Assembly: GCA_900556365.1 (NCBI GenBank)
Contig: USOG01000012.1
Coordinates: 1 to 18,329, forward strand
DNA length: 18,329 bases
Reading direction: 5' to 3'
Source: an uncultured Collinsella sp.
GTDB lineage: Bacteria; Actinomycetota; Coriobacteriia; Coriobacteriales; Coriobacteriaceae
Each line of letters opens with the position of its first letter. Within the stretch, counting starts at the first letter, position 1. Positions 7,745 to 15,290 of the stretch are shown here, piece by piece. A model generated the notes under the pieces. That model ran no database searches. It worked only from the letters and a program-made list of their open reading frames with translations, and was not told where the DNA came from. Both the position numbers and the translations under genes were made by a program.

Positions 7745-9898
7745 TTACTGAACTTTGCTGGCGAACTCGAGGTATTGCATGCGCTGCAGCTTGTCGATCG
7801 TCGAGGCGTATGGGCTGTCTTCAGATTCCAAGTCGTAGCGCAGCCCGTCGGCACCAAGGTAGCCGGCGACATTGATGGTGGGCACATCTGACCTTGTTGC
7901 AAGCAGAGCCTTTTGATAGTCGGTGAGCGGGGCGCCGATCTTATTAAGGGTAATGGCTGCAATCTCGTTTGCCCCGACGGTGTCGTAGACGTTGAGCTCG
8001 GTATTGCCGGCGATTTCATAGTTAGCCCAGACGAAATATGTCGACTGATAGATACGGAAAGCGTGGCTTGCCGTATCTTCCTGAGGGTACAGCTCGTCGT
8101 TGAGAGTCGTTGCGGCGCTCGGCTGATGGTCGCCAAAAAAGACAAGGACAACCGGTCTGCCGATATTGCGGAGCTCGTTGATAAAGTACTCGAGGTCCCG
8201 GTCGGATGCGTTGATGCAGGTAAGATAGGTGTTGAGCGCGCTATTGGCACCCTCGCTGGCTCCCTCGACCCAATAGTTTGTCAGCTCCTCGGCGGGAACG
8301 GTGCCATAGTCGTAGCCGCCGTGATTTTGCATCGTGACATCGAAGATGAACTGCGGGGCTTCGTCGGTTCTAAGCAGGTCGAGTATCTTGTCGTAGGTGG
8401 CGTAGTCGCATACGCCGGCATGGTAACAGGGCGCACCTTCGAAATCGCCGATTGAAAGAAAGTCTCCAAAGCCCAGCTGCTGATAGATTTTATCTCGATG
8501 GTAGTTGACGGGGTTTTGCGGGTGCATAGCGGTAGCGGTATACCCAAGCTCCTTAAGGTCCTTTGCCAGGCTGTTGACGCCATTCATCTGATACAGCTGA
8601 TAGGGGATCTTGCCTAATCCGACAAAGGCCGTTGTCGCTCCGGTCAAAAATTCGAATTCGGAGTTTGCCGTTCCGCCACCGGTGACCGAAGCGAGCATGG
8701 TGCCGCGAACAAGTGTGTCGGGAAGCGAGTTGTAGAATGCGGGGCCGGTGTACCCGGCCGCCTGGAGCTGCTCAAAGCACGAAAGGTCGCTAAAACTCTC
8801 GTTCATGACGGCAACAATCGTCGGCTTGATTTCATTGAACTGGGCAACGGCCGCCGCGCGCTGCTCGCTCGAGCCATACGTGCTGTCGTAGGTGGCGGCG
8901 AGCTCCTGCTCGATGCTCTGCGCCTCATCGGGCGTATAGTCTTCGGGCTTCTCAATGGGCAACTCGTTGACCATTTCGGTGAACGAAGTGATAAAACCCT
9001 GAGACGCGTACGTGGTGATGGGCTGCCAACGGTCAAATCCAAAATTCAGCGCCTGCTCCAAGTCGATGTTGGAAAAGCCCGAGAGCCCCACAACGGTCAC
9101 TAGCAGAAAAGCGCAGAGGTTAGCGGCGATTGCGGGGAAGACATGGGTGGGCGTACGGAGCTTTCTCGGTCGGATAAGCGAAAGAAGCCCCAGGGAAATC
9201 TCTAGCAGGGCGAGAGAGGTTACGATTCCGGCGGTAAAGGTAAACTCGTATCCCTCGCTCACTTCCATTGCGGTGCCAAGGGCCAAGATATCGCTTGGCA
9301 GGATGGCCTCGCCTTTAAACGTTATGACGAAGTGCTCGGCAATGCCAAGGATGCAACAGGCGACGGGCACGAGGGCCATGAAGCCTCCATGACGCTGTCC
9401 CAGCAAATAAAGGGAGAGCAGAACCGTCGCGAGCAGCCCGACGGAAAACCCGAATGAGTTGGCGGGAATGCGATAGAACGTTTCGTTACAGGCAATTTCG
9501 AGTGAAACGAACGAGAGCGCTGAAACAGCGGCGATGACAAGGATGTCACGGCAAATGCAGGCAACCGTTCCCGTCGCAAGATCGGTTTGGTCGATAAGTC
9601 CCGAAACCAAGGGTTCGACAAGAAGTATGACGGCGGCAGCACCGAGCGCCGAATAAGAAAGGACCCATAGGGAACTGTCCTCATTTACGAGCAATTGATT
9701 CGTAATCCATGCAGCTACCACGCCGAGCGGGATGAGGAGCGTCGCGCACCAAAAGACGCGGGCAATGGACGGCTTTTCATTGTGTTTGATTGAAAAATAC
9801 ACGCGCACGACGACGGTGGCCACGATAAGGACGGCGATGAATATGGGCAGATTGGCCATGTCGCTCGAAGTGATTTCAAGGGGGATATCTTCGGTCAT
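7745..9898 (-). CDS. LTA synthase family protein (LtaS-like phosphoglycerol transferase)
   Basis: A polytopic membrane enzyme with an extracellular sulfatase-fold domain, of the family that polymerises glycerol-phosphate from phosphatidylglycerol onto lipid or sugar acceptors. The 717-residue protein has about eight hydrophobic segments in residues 15-275 (more than the five of classical LtaS) and a catalytic domain from about 355. The metal and nucleophile positions are all present: NES (366-368), the Thr of GGGTANSEF (T410), QNHGG (524-528) and FGDHQP (588-593). The enzyme is therefore probably active. ATG 9898 was chosen over an upstream in-frame start (25 codons longer) because of GAGGAA before it. 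It heads the minus block, divergent from uvrA. A pair of inverted 10-mers sits just upstream. The precise polymer is not knowable from sequence. Confidence 0.92.
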   Translation of the reverse strand: MTEDIPLEITSSDMANLPIFIAVLIVATVVVRVYFSIKHNEKPSIARVFWCATLLIPLGVVAAWITNQLLVNEDSSLWVLSYSALGAAAVILLVEPLVSGLIDQTDLATGTVACICRDILVIAAVSALSFVSLEIACNETFYRIPANSFGFSVGLLATVLLSLYLLGQRHGGFMALVPVACCILGIAEHFVITFKGEAILPSDILALGTAMEVSEGYEFTFTAGIVTSLALLEISLGLLSLIRPRKLRTPTHVFPAIAANLCAFLLVTVVGLSGFSNIDLEQALNFGFDRWQPITTYASQGFITSFTEMVNELPIEKPEDYTPDEAQSIEQELAATYDSTYGSSEQRAAAVAQFNEIKPTIVAVMNESFSDLSCFEQLQAAGYTGPAFYNSLPDTLVRGTMLASVTGGGTANSEFEFLTGATTAFVGLGKIPYQLYQMNGVNSLAKDLKELGYTATAMHPQNPVNYHRDKIYQQLGFGDFLSIGDFEGAPCYHAGVCDYATYDKILDLLRTDEAPQFIFDVTMQNHGGYDYGTVPAEELTNYWVEGASEGANSALNTYLTCINASDRDLEYFINELRNIGRPVVLVFFGDHQPSAATTLNDELYPQEDTASHAFRIYQSTYFVWANYEIAGNTELNVYDTVGANEIAAITLNKIGAPLTDYQKALLATRSDVPTINVAGYLGADGLRYDLESEDSPYASTIDKLQRMQYLEFASKVQ

Positions 9899-9910
9899 GG
9901 ACGTTCCTCT

Positions 9911-9948
9911 GTTACAGCAAATTAAGTTCAGTATTAGATTACTGTAAC
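9911..9948 (-). promoter_or_regulatory. paired inverted TTRCTGTAAC elements, candidate operator of the LTA synthase gene
   Basis: TTACTGTAAC on the plus strand (9939-9948) and TTGCTGTAAC on the minus strand (9920-9911) face each other, giving perfect 7-bp arms GTTACAG/CTGTAAC separated by 24 AT-rich bases. They end 13 bases before the ATG. The stretch between holds TA-rich candidates for a -10, so a bound repressor could block the promoter. A long-loop mRNA hairpin is the alternative. No known regulator's site is recognised. Confidence 0.5.
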
Positions 9949-10017
9949 CTTTCCATGGCATTTCGAGAAACAAAGCACCCGATACGCAAAGCTAAAGGTC
10001 TGCGAATCTTGTATTAC

Positions 10018-10029
10018 GAACATCTGTGC
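10018..10029 (+). promoter_or_regulatory. imperfect LexA-like (SOS) site upstream of uvrA
   Basis: GAAC-ATCT-GTGC matches the Gram-positive/actinobacterial LexA core GAAC-N4-GTTC at seven of eight fixed bases, and the flank is ACGAAC..GTGCGC. It sits 62 bases before the uvrA ATG, just upstream of a possible -35. The outer bases of the second half do not fit, so this could be chance. Confidence 0.3.
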
Positions 10030-10032
10030 GCG

Positions 10033-10063
10033 TCGAGTGCGCTAAACTCATCGACAGTATGAT
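10033..10063 (+). promoter_or_regulatory. candidate promoter of uvrA
   Basis: TATGAT (10058-10063, one mismatch to TATAAT) lies 19 bases after TCGAGT (10033-10038). The -35 is poor. The start would fall near 10070, just before the ribosome site AGGAGGCAAGGAG. Confidence 0.3.
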
Positions 10064-10091
10064 TCGATGCAATAGGAGGCAAGGAGCTTCC

Positions 10092-12968
10092 ATGTCTGAT
10101 TCTTCTATCGTTATTCGCGGCGCTCGTGAGCACAACCTCCGTGATATCGATGTTTCCATTCCGCGTGACCAACTCGTGGTCATTACCGGTCTTTCTGGCT
10201 CGGGCAAGAGTTCGCTGGCATTTGACACTATCTATGCCGAGGGCCAGCGTCGATACGTCGAGAGTCTTTCGAGCTATGCGCGCCAGTTCTTGGGTCAGAT
10301 GGACAAACCCGACTTGGATTCAATCGACGGCCTTTCGCCGGCGGTGTCGATCGACCAAAAGACGACGTCTAAAAACCCTCGCTCGACGGTTGGCACCGTA
10401 ACCGAGATTTATGACTATCTGCGCCTGCTGTTCGCCCGTGTGGGTACCCCGCACTGTCCCGAATGCGGGCGCGTCATTGAGCGCCAGACGACCGACCAGG
10501 TTGCCGACAAGGTCTTGGCGGCGGGGGAGGGCCGCCGCGCGTTTGTGCTGGCACCGGTGGTGCGCGGGCGAAAAGGCGAGTACACCAAACTGTTTGAGGA
10601 CCTTCGCGCCGAGGGCTTTAGCCGCGTGCGTGTCGACGGTGAAGTGCGCTCGCTCGACGATCCGATCGATCTGGATAAGAAATTCAAGCACGATATCGAG
10701 GTCGTGGTCGATCGCATCGTGATCCGTGAGAATTCTCTGGGCCGTATCGCCGAGTCTGTTGAGCAGGCGACCGCGCTGGCTCACGGCAATGTAAACGTGT
10801 ACATGCTGCCCGATCGTGATGCTCCCGAGGGGACCGAGGGCGAGCTTCTGGAGTATTCGTTGGCCTTGGCGTGCCCGGAGCATGGACACTCCATTGACGA
10901 TCTTCAGCCGCGTGATTTTTCGTTTAACGCTCCCTATGGCGCATGTCCTGAGTGCGACGGCCTGGGCTTTAAGAAAACCGTTGATGCCGAGGCGCTGATC
11001 GAGGACCCCTCGAAGTCCATTGCCGACGGAGTCTTTGGTAGCCTGTTTGGCAATTCGAACTACTATCCGCAGATTTTTGCTGCGGTCTGCAAACACTTTA
11101 AGGTGAGCGCCGATACGCCGTGGGAGGACTTGCCCCCTCGCGTGCGTCGTGCATTCTTGGATGGCCTGGGCGATACGAAGATCTCGGTCGACTACCAAAA
11201 GCTCGACGGACGTCGCAGCCAGTGGGATACCAAGTTTTCGGGCGTTCGCAACATCCTGTACGAACGCTATACCGAGACGACGAACGAGAACACCAAGGCG
11301 CGCCTGGAGAAGTACATTCGCGAGGAGCCGTGCTCGACTTGCCACGGCGCTCGTTTGCGCCCTGAGATGCTCGCCGTCACCGTGGGCGGCAAGTCCATTT
11401 ACGAAGTTTGTTGCCTGTCGTGCCGTGAATCGCTCGAGTTTTTTGAGGGCCTGGAACTCACCGAGCGCCAACAGTTTATCGGCGGCCGTATCGTCAAGGA
11501 AATTCTGGAGCGCCTGCGTTTTCTGGTCGATGTTGGACTCGACTATCTGACACTCGATCGCGCCTCGGCGACGCTTTCCGGTGGCGAGGCACAGCGTATT
11601 CGCTTGGCAACGCAGATCGGCGCGGGTCTCATGGGCGTGCTCTATATTCTGGACGAGCCCTCGATCGGTCTTCATCAGCGTGACAACGAGCGCCTGATCA
11701 AGACGCTCGAGCGCCTGCGCGATATCGGCAATACCGTTATCGTCGTCGAACACGACGAGGATACAATCCGTGCCGCCGACTACGTGATCGACATGGGGCC
11801 CGGCGCCGGCGTCAACGGCGGGCACGTAGTCGCGGCGGGAACGCCTGCCGATATCATGGCGTGTCCTGAGTCGATGACGGGCGCTTATCTGACCGGCAAA
11901 CGAATGATCCGGGTGCCTGATGAACGGCGTAAGCCCGGTCGCGGCTGCCTTAAAATTACGGGCGCTCGAGCCAACAACCTCAAAAACGTTACTGCCAAGA
12001 TCGAGTTTGGTACGCTTACGGTTGTTACCGGCGTGTCGGGATCGGGCAAGAGCTCCCTGGTTACCGACACCATTGCGCCTGCCCTTACGAATGCCATTCA
12101 CCGCTCGACGCGCCCCGTGGGTCCGTATAAAAAAATCGAGGGCATCGAGTGTATCGATAAGGTTATCGATATCGACCAGTCGCCGATTGGCCGCACGCCG
12201 CGTTCCAACCCTGCTACCTATATCGGCCTGTGGGATGATCTTCGCGCGCTGTTTGCGAGTACGCCGGAGTCGAAGGCGCGCGGCTACTCGCCGGGTCGTT
12301 TCTCCTTTAATGTGAGTGGCGGGCGCTGTGAGGCGTGCAAGGGCGACGGGCAGATCAAGATCGAGATGCACTTCCTTCCCGATATCTACGTTCCCTGCGA
12401 AGTTTGCGGCGGTAAACGCTACAACCGCGAGACACTCGAGGTCACCTACCGTGGCAAGACCATCTCGGACGTGCTCGACATGAGCGTCACCGAGGCGCTG
12501 GCCTTCTTTGGGAATATCCCGCAGATTAAGCGCAAGCTCCAGACGCTGTACGATGTAGGCTTAGGCTACGTGAGCCTGGGCCAGCCCGCCACGACGCTCT
12601 CGGGCGGCGAGGCGCAGCGTGTGAAGCTCGCCAAGGAGCTTCATCGACGCCAGACGGGCAAGACGTTCTATATTTTGGACGAGCCGACGACCGGCCTTCA
12701 TTTTGAGGACGTCCGCCAGCTGCTCGATGTGCTGCAGCGCTTGGTCGATGCGGGCAACACGGTGCTGGTGATTGAGCACAACCTTGATGTCATCAAGGTT
12801 GCCGACCGCCTGATCGATATGGGTCCCGAAGGCGGTAACGGCGGCGGAACCGTCGTGGTTTCGGGCACACCGGAGCAGGTTGCGGACTGTCCGCAGAGTT
12901 ATACGGGCAAGTTTTTGGCGCCGTTGCTCAGGCGTGACCGGGAGCGTCAGGCTCAACTTGATGCTTAA
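10092..12968 (+). CDS. uvrA: excinuclease ABC subunit A
   Basis: DNA-damage sensor ATPase of nucleotide excision repair; it loads UvrB. The 958-residue protein has normal length. Two ABC modules are visible: Walker A GLSGSGKS (33-40) with signature LSGGE (from 495), and Walker A GVSGSGKS (647-654) with signature LSGGE (from 836). Of the two zinc sites, the second (CEACKGDGQ ... CEVCGG) is standard C4. In the first, [11 protein letters not shown] ... ACPECDG, the second cysteine is replaced by His, as in other actinobacteria where a His follows the first Cys. The upstream in-frame extension to 10026 was rejected: ATG 10092 follows AAGGAG and begins the conserved [12 protein letters not shown]. 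Two consecutive in-frame TAA codons end the gene. It is divergent from the LTA synthase. Confidence 0.98.
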   Translation: MSDSSIVIRGAREHNLRDIDVSIPRDQLVVITGLSGSGKSSLAFDTIYAEGQRRYVESLSSYARQFLGQMDKPDLDSIDGLSPAVSIDQKTTSKNPRSTVGTVTEIYDYLRLLFARVGTPHCPECGRVIERQTTDQVADKVLAAGEGRRAFVLAPVVRGRKGEYTKLFEDLRAEGFSRVRVDGEVRSLDDPIDLDKKFKHDIEVVVDRIVIRENSLGRIAESVEQATALAHGNVNVYMLPDRDAPEGTEGELLEYSLALACPEHGHSIDDLQPRDFSFNAPYGACPECDGLGFKKTVDAEALIEDPSKSIADGVFGSLFGNSNYYPQIFAAVCKHFKVSADTPWEDLPPRVRRAFLDGLGDTKISVDYQKLDGRRSQWDTKFSGVRNILYERYTETTNENTKARLEKYIREEPCSTCHGARLRPEMLAVTVGGKSIYEVCCLSCRESLEFFEGLELTERQQFIGGRIVKEILERLRFLVDVGLDYLTLDRASATLSGGEAQRIRLATQIGAGLMGVLYILDEPSIGLHQRDNERLIKTLERLRDIGNTVIVVEHDEDTIRAADYVIDMGPGAGVNGGHVVAAGTPADIMACPESMTGAYLTGKRMIRVPDERRKPGRGCLKITGARANNLKNVTAKIEFGTLTVVTGVSGSGKSSLVTDTIAPALTNAIHRSTRPVGPYKKIEGIECIDKVIDIDQSPIGRTPRSNPATYIGLWDDLRALFASTPESKARGYSPGRFSFNVSGGRCEACKGDGQIKIEMHFLPDIYVPCEVCGGKRYNRETLEVTYRGKTISDVLDMSVTEALAFFGNIPQIKRKLQTLYDVGLGYVSLGQPATTLSGGEAQRVKLAKELHRRQTGKTFYILDEPTTGLHFEDVRQLLDVLQRLVDAGNTVLVIEHNLDVIKVADRLIDMGPEGGNGGGTVVVSGTPEQVADCPQSYTGKFLAPLLRRDRERQAQLDA

Positions 12969-12991
12969 TAAATAGGCGATTCAGTTTATGG

Positions 12992-13022
12992 GCGCCATCG
13001 ACTCCTTGTGATTCGATGGCGC
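12992..13022 (+). terminator. hairpin after uvrA, probable weak terminator
   Basis: A perfect 10-bp stem (GCGCCATCGA at 12992-13001, TCGATGGCGC at 13013-13022) with an 11-base loop lies 23 bases after the uvrA stop. Only TTACTGT follows, so the U-tract is poor. Termination may be partial, or Rho or mRNA stability may be involved. Confidence 0.5.
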
Positions 13023-13035
13023 TTACTGTGCCGAT

Positions 13036-13066
13036 GTGACGTATGCAGTCGAATTGGACATATACT
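13036..13066 (+). promoter_or_regulatory. candidate promoter of ybaK-murJ-uvrC
   Basis: TATACT (13061-13066) lies 19 bases after GTGACG (13036-13041), which has four of six consensus bases. It sits between the post-uvrA hairpin and the ybaK ATG at 13104. Sequence match only. Confidence 0.35.
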
Positions 13067-13103
13067 TAATCCTTGCGTCCGAATGCGAGGGAAAGGATAT
13101 GTC

Positions 13104-13604
13104 ATGGCAAAGGCTGTAAAGACGCCAAAAACCAATGCGATGCGCGAGCTGGAAAGTGCCGGCATTTCCTATGTTCTACATACGTACGAAGACGATGGTG
13201 ATGAGTCGGTGGGCCTGGGGGTCGCGATTTCGGAGCAGCTTGGCGAGGAGCCCGGTCAAGGATTTAAGACTTTGGTCTGCGTGACACCGTCCAACGACTA
13301 TGTCGTGTGCTGCATCCCTGTTGCCGACGAGCTCGATCTAAAGTCCGCCGCGCGTGCCGCGGGGGAGAAGTCCTTGGCCATGATGCATGTGAAGGATTTG
13401 CTTGCGGCGACTGGCTACGTTCGTGGCGGCTGCAGCCCGGTCGGTATGAAAAAACGCTACCGGACGCTCATTGATGAGACATGTGTCCTTTGGGATACCA
13501 TTTTTATTTCGGGAGGCAAGCGTGGTTATCAGCTCGAGCTTGCACCCGATGATTTAATTGCATTTTGCGGGGCGACGGTTGCCGCGATTACGAGAGAGGA
13601 CTGA
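13104..13604 (+). CDS. ybaK: YbaK/EbsC-type aminoacyl-tRNA deacylase (probable Cys-tRNA(Pro) deacylase)
   Basis: A stand-alone editing enzyme that hydrolyses mischarged tRNA, typically Cys-tRNA(Pro), in the cytosol. The 166-residue protein shows the YbaK pattern: FKTLV with the conserved Lys (K55), the glycine motif GYVRGGCSPVGMKK (104-117), and the closing SGGKRGYQLELAPDDL (136-151). The frame is open 32 codons upstream, but that part crosses the terminator-like hairpin. ATG 13104 has AAAGGA at 13092-13097 and gives the family length. It is followed by murJ after 3 bases, so it heads a ybaK-murJ-uvrC unit. Substrate specificity within the INS superfamily is inferred from the motif pattern only. 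Confidence 0.92.
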   Translation: MAKAVKTPKTNAMRELESAGISYVLHTYEDDGDESVGLGVAISEQLGEEPGQGFKTLVCVTPSNDYVVCCIPVADELDLKSAARAAGEKSLAMMHVKDLLAATGYVRGGCSPVGMKKRYRTLIDETCVLWDTIFISGGKRGYQLELAPDDLIAFCGATVAAITRED

Positions 13605-13607
13605 GCG

Positions 13608-15290
13608 ATGCCGCAGGAAGAATTGAAGCGCGGAGCTCATTTTGCAAGAGAATCTGCGCCTCAGACACCCTCATCCGAAGCTTCTTCGTCGCGAGATGAC
13701 ACTGACGACATGGGCTCGTCGGACTACTCCACGGTTGGTCGTTCCGCCGGGCTTATGACCATACTGACCATCGTGTCTCGCGTTACCGGTTTTATCCGAA
13801 CGTGGGCAATGGCGGCCGCTATCGGCATGTCGCTACTCTCGTCCTCCTATCAGGTCGCCAACAACCTGCCCAATATGCTCTACGAACTCGTGATGGGCGG
13901 CATGCTCGTGACGGCGTTTTTGCCCGTGTACATGGGCGTGAGGCGTGAGCAGGGTCGCGAGGCCTCGAACGAGTACGTGGGCAACCTGCTCGGCATTCTG
14001 CTTTTGGTGCTGGGTGGCATTTCGTTGCTGGGGACCGTGTTCGCCCCGGGCTTTATCTGGACTCAATCGTTCCTTTCGGGTGACGGCGGCAGCATGGATA
14101 CCGCTGCGTTCATGTTCCGTTTCTTTGCTATCCAGATTCTGTTTTATGGTTTGGGCTCGGTGTTCTCGGGCGTTCTCAACGCACACCGCGACTACTTCTG
14201 GTCGACGTTTGCCCCGGTCCTCAACAATGTGATCGTCATTGCGAGCTTTATGGGTTTTGCGCCCGTGTCCGCACAGTTTGGCGAACGTGCCGGCATCATC
14301 TTGATTGCGGCCGGTACGACCCTCGGTGTCTTTATTCAGATGGCATGTCAGATCCCCGCGCTTGGCAAGCACGGCGTGCATCCCCATATCCATATCGACT
14401 TTAAGGACCCCGCACTGCGCCAGACGATTGCGCTCGGTATCCCGACGCTGCTCGCCACGGTGTGCATGTTTGTCTCGACTTCTATCACCAACGCTGCCGC
14501 GCTGGTGGTCCAGCCCGAGACTGGTCCTTCCGTCATCGCCTATGCGCGCCTGTGGTACACGCTGCCCTATGCGCTGATTGCCGCCTCGCTTTCGACGGCG
14601 CTCTATACCGAGCTCTCTCACGACGCACAGGAGAAGGATTACGACAGCGTTCGCACGGGCATTTCGCGTGGCGTCGCCCAAATGCTGTTCTTCCTGATTC
14701 CGTTCGCGCTGTACCTGATTGTCTTCGCGCGTCCGCTCAACATGATTTACTGTGCTGGCAAGTTTGATAAGTCCGGCGTGGCGCTGGTGTCCGAGTTCCT
14801 TGTCTACCTGGCGTTCTCGCTGCCGCTCTACGGCGTGGTCGTGTTGATGCAGAAGAGCTTCTCTGCCTTGCTCGACATGAAGCCCTATAGCCGCTATTGC
14901 CTGTATTCCGCCATCGGCCAGGCCGGCTCGGTTCTGCTGTTTGGCGTTGTGCTGGGCTTCGGTATGCCGGCAATCGCGCTTTCGTATGTCGTCGACTACG
15001 TGATCTTGGTCGGTTGTTCGCTGTGGTGGCTGCGTCGTCGTCTGCGTGGTCTTCAGGTCAAATCTATCCTGCATGGCGGTTTCTTTGGCCTTTTGCTCGG
15101 TGGCCTGGGTGCTGCCGCAGGCGCCGGCGTCATGTGGGCGCTTGAGCACTTTGTCGGGGCACTTGGCGGCTCGATTCTGATTACTCTTGGCTACGTTTGC
15201 GTTGCAGGTGTCGTCTCGCTTGCTGTTACCTTTGGCCTTGCCGTCGTCCTTAAGATGCCCGAGGTCTCGGCGCTGCTTCGTCGCAAGTAG
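13608..15290 (+). CDS. murJ: lipid II flippase MurJ (MviN family)
   Basis: Polytopic MOP-superfamily transporter that moves the peptidoglycan precursor lipid II across the membrane. The 560-residue protein begins with a hydrophilic, Ser/Asp-rich cytosolic extension (1-45), then about 14 hydrophobic segments. SRVTGFIRTW (57-66) matches the SRVxGFxRD segment of E. coli MurJ, with both essential-type arginines kept (R58, R64). The next element, NNLPNMLYELVMGGMLVTAFLP, carries Tyr-Glu where E. coli has an Arg pair, as I expect for actinobacterial MurJ. No C-terminal pseudokinase domain is present, unlike mycobacterial MviN. AGAGAGGA at 13593-13600 serves the ATG. It lies 3 bases after ybaK, and its stop abuts the uvrC start. 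Confidence 0.93.
   Translation: MPQEELKRGAHFARESAPQTPSSEASSSRDDTDDMGSSDYSTVGRSAGLMTILTIVSRVTGFIRTWAMAAAIGMSLLSSSYQVANNLPNMLYELVMGGMLVTAFLPVYMGVRREQGREASNEYVGNLLGILLLVLGGISLLGTVFAPGFIWTQSFLSGDGGSMDTAAFMFRFFAIQILFYGLGSVFSGVLNAHRDYFWSTFAPVLNNVIVIASFMGFAPVSAQFGERAGIILIAAGTTLGVFIQMACQIPALGKHGVHPHIHIDFKDPALRQTIALGIPTLLATVCMFVSTSITNAAALVVQPETGPSVIAYARLWYTLPYALIAASLSTALYTELSHDAQEKDYDSVRTGISRGVAQMLFFLIPFALYLIVFARPLNMIYCAGKFDKSGVALVSEFLVYLAFSLPLYGVVVLMQKSFSALLDMKPYSRYCLYSAIGQAGSVLLFGVVLGFGMPAIALSYVVDYVILVGCSLWWLRRRLRGLQVKSILHGGFFGLLLGGLGAAAGAGVMWALEHFVGALGGSILITLGYVCVAGVVSLAVTFGLAVVLKMPEVSALLRRK

Noticed and set aside
7600..8250. long N-terminal extension of the Mrp frame into the LTA synthase gene
   Set aside because: The extension is Ser/Thr/Pro-rich shadow sequence. 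ATG 7599 has a clear ribosome site and gives the normal Mrp length.
10320..12371. 683-codon minus-strand open frame opposite uvrA
   Set aside because: Same codon-register shadow; uvrA is unambiguous on the plus strand.
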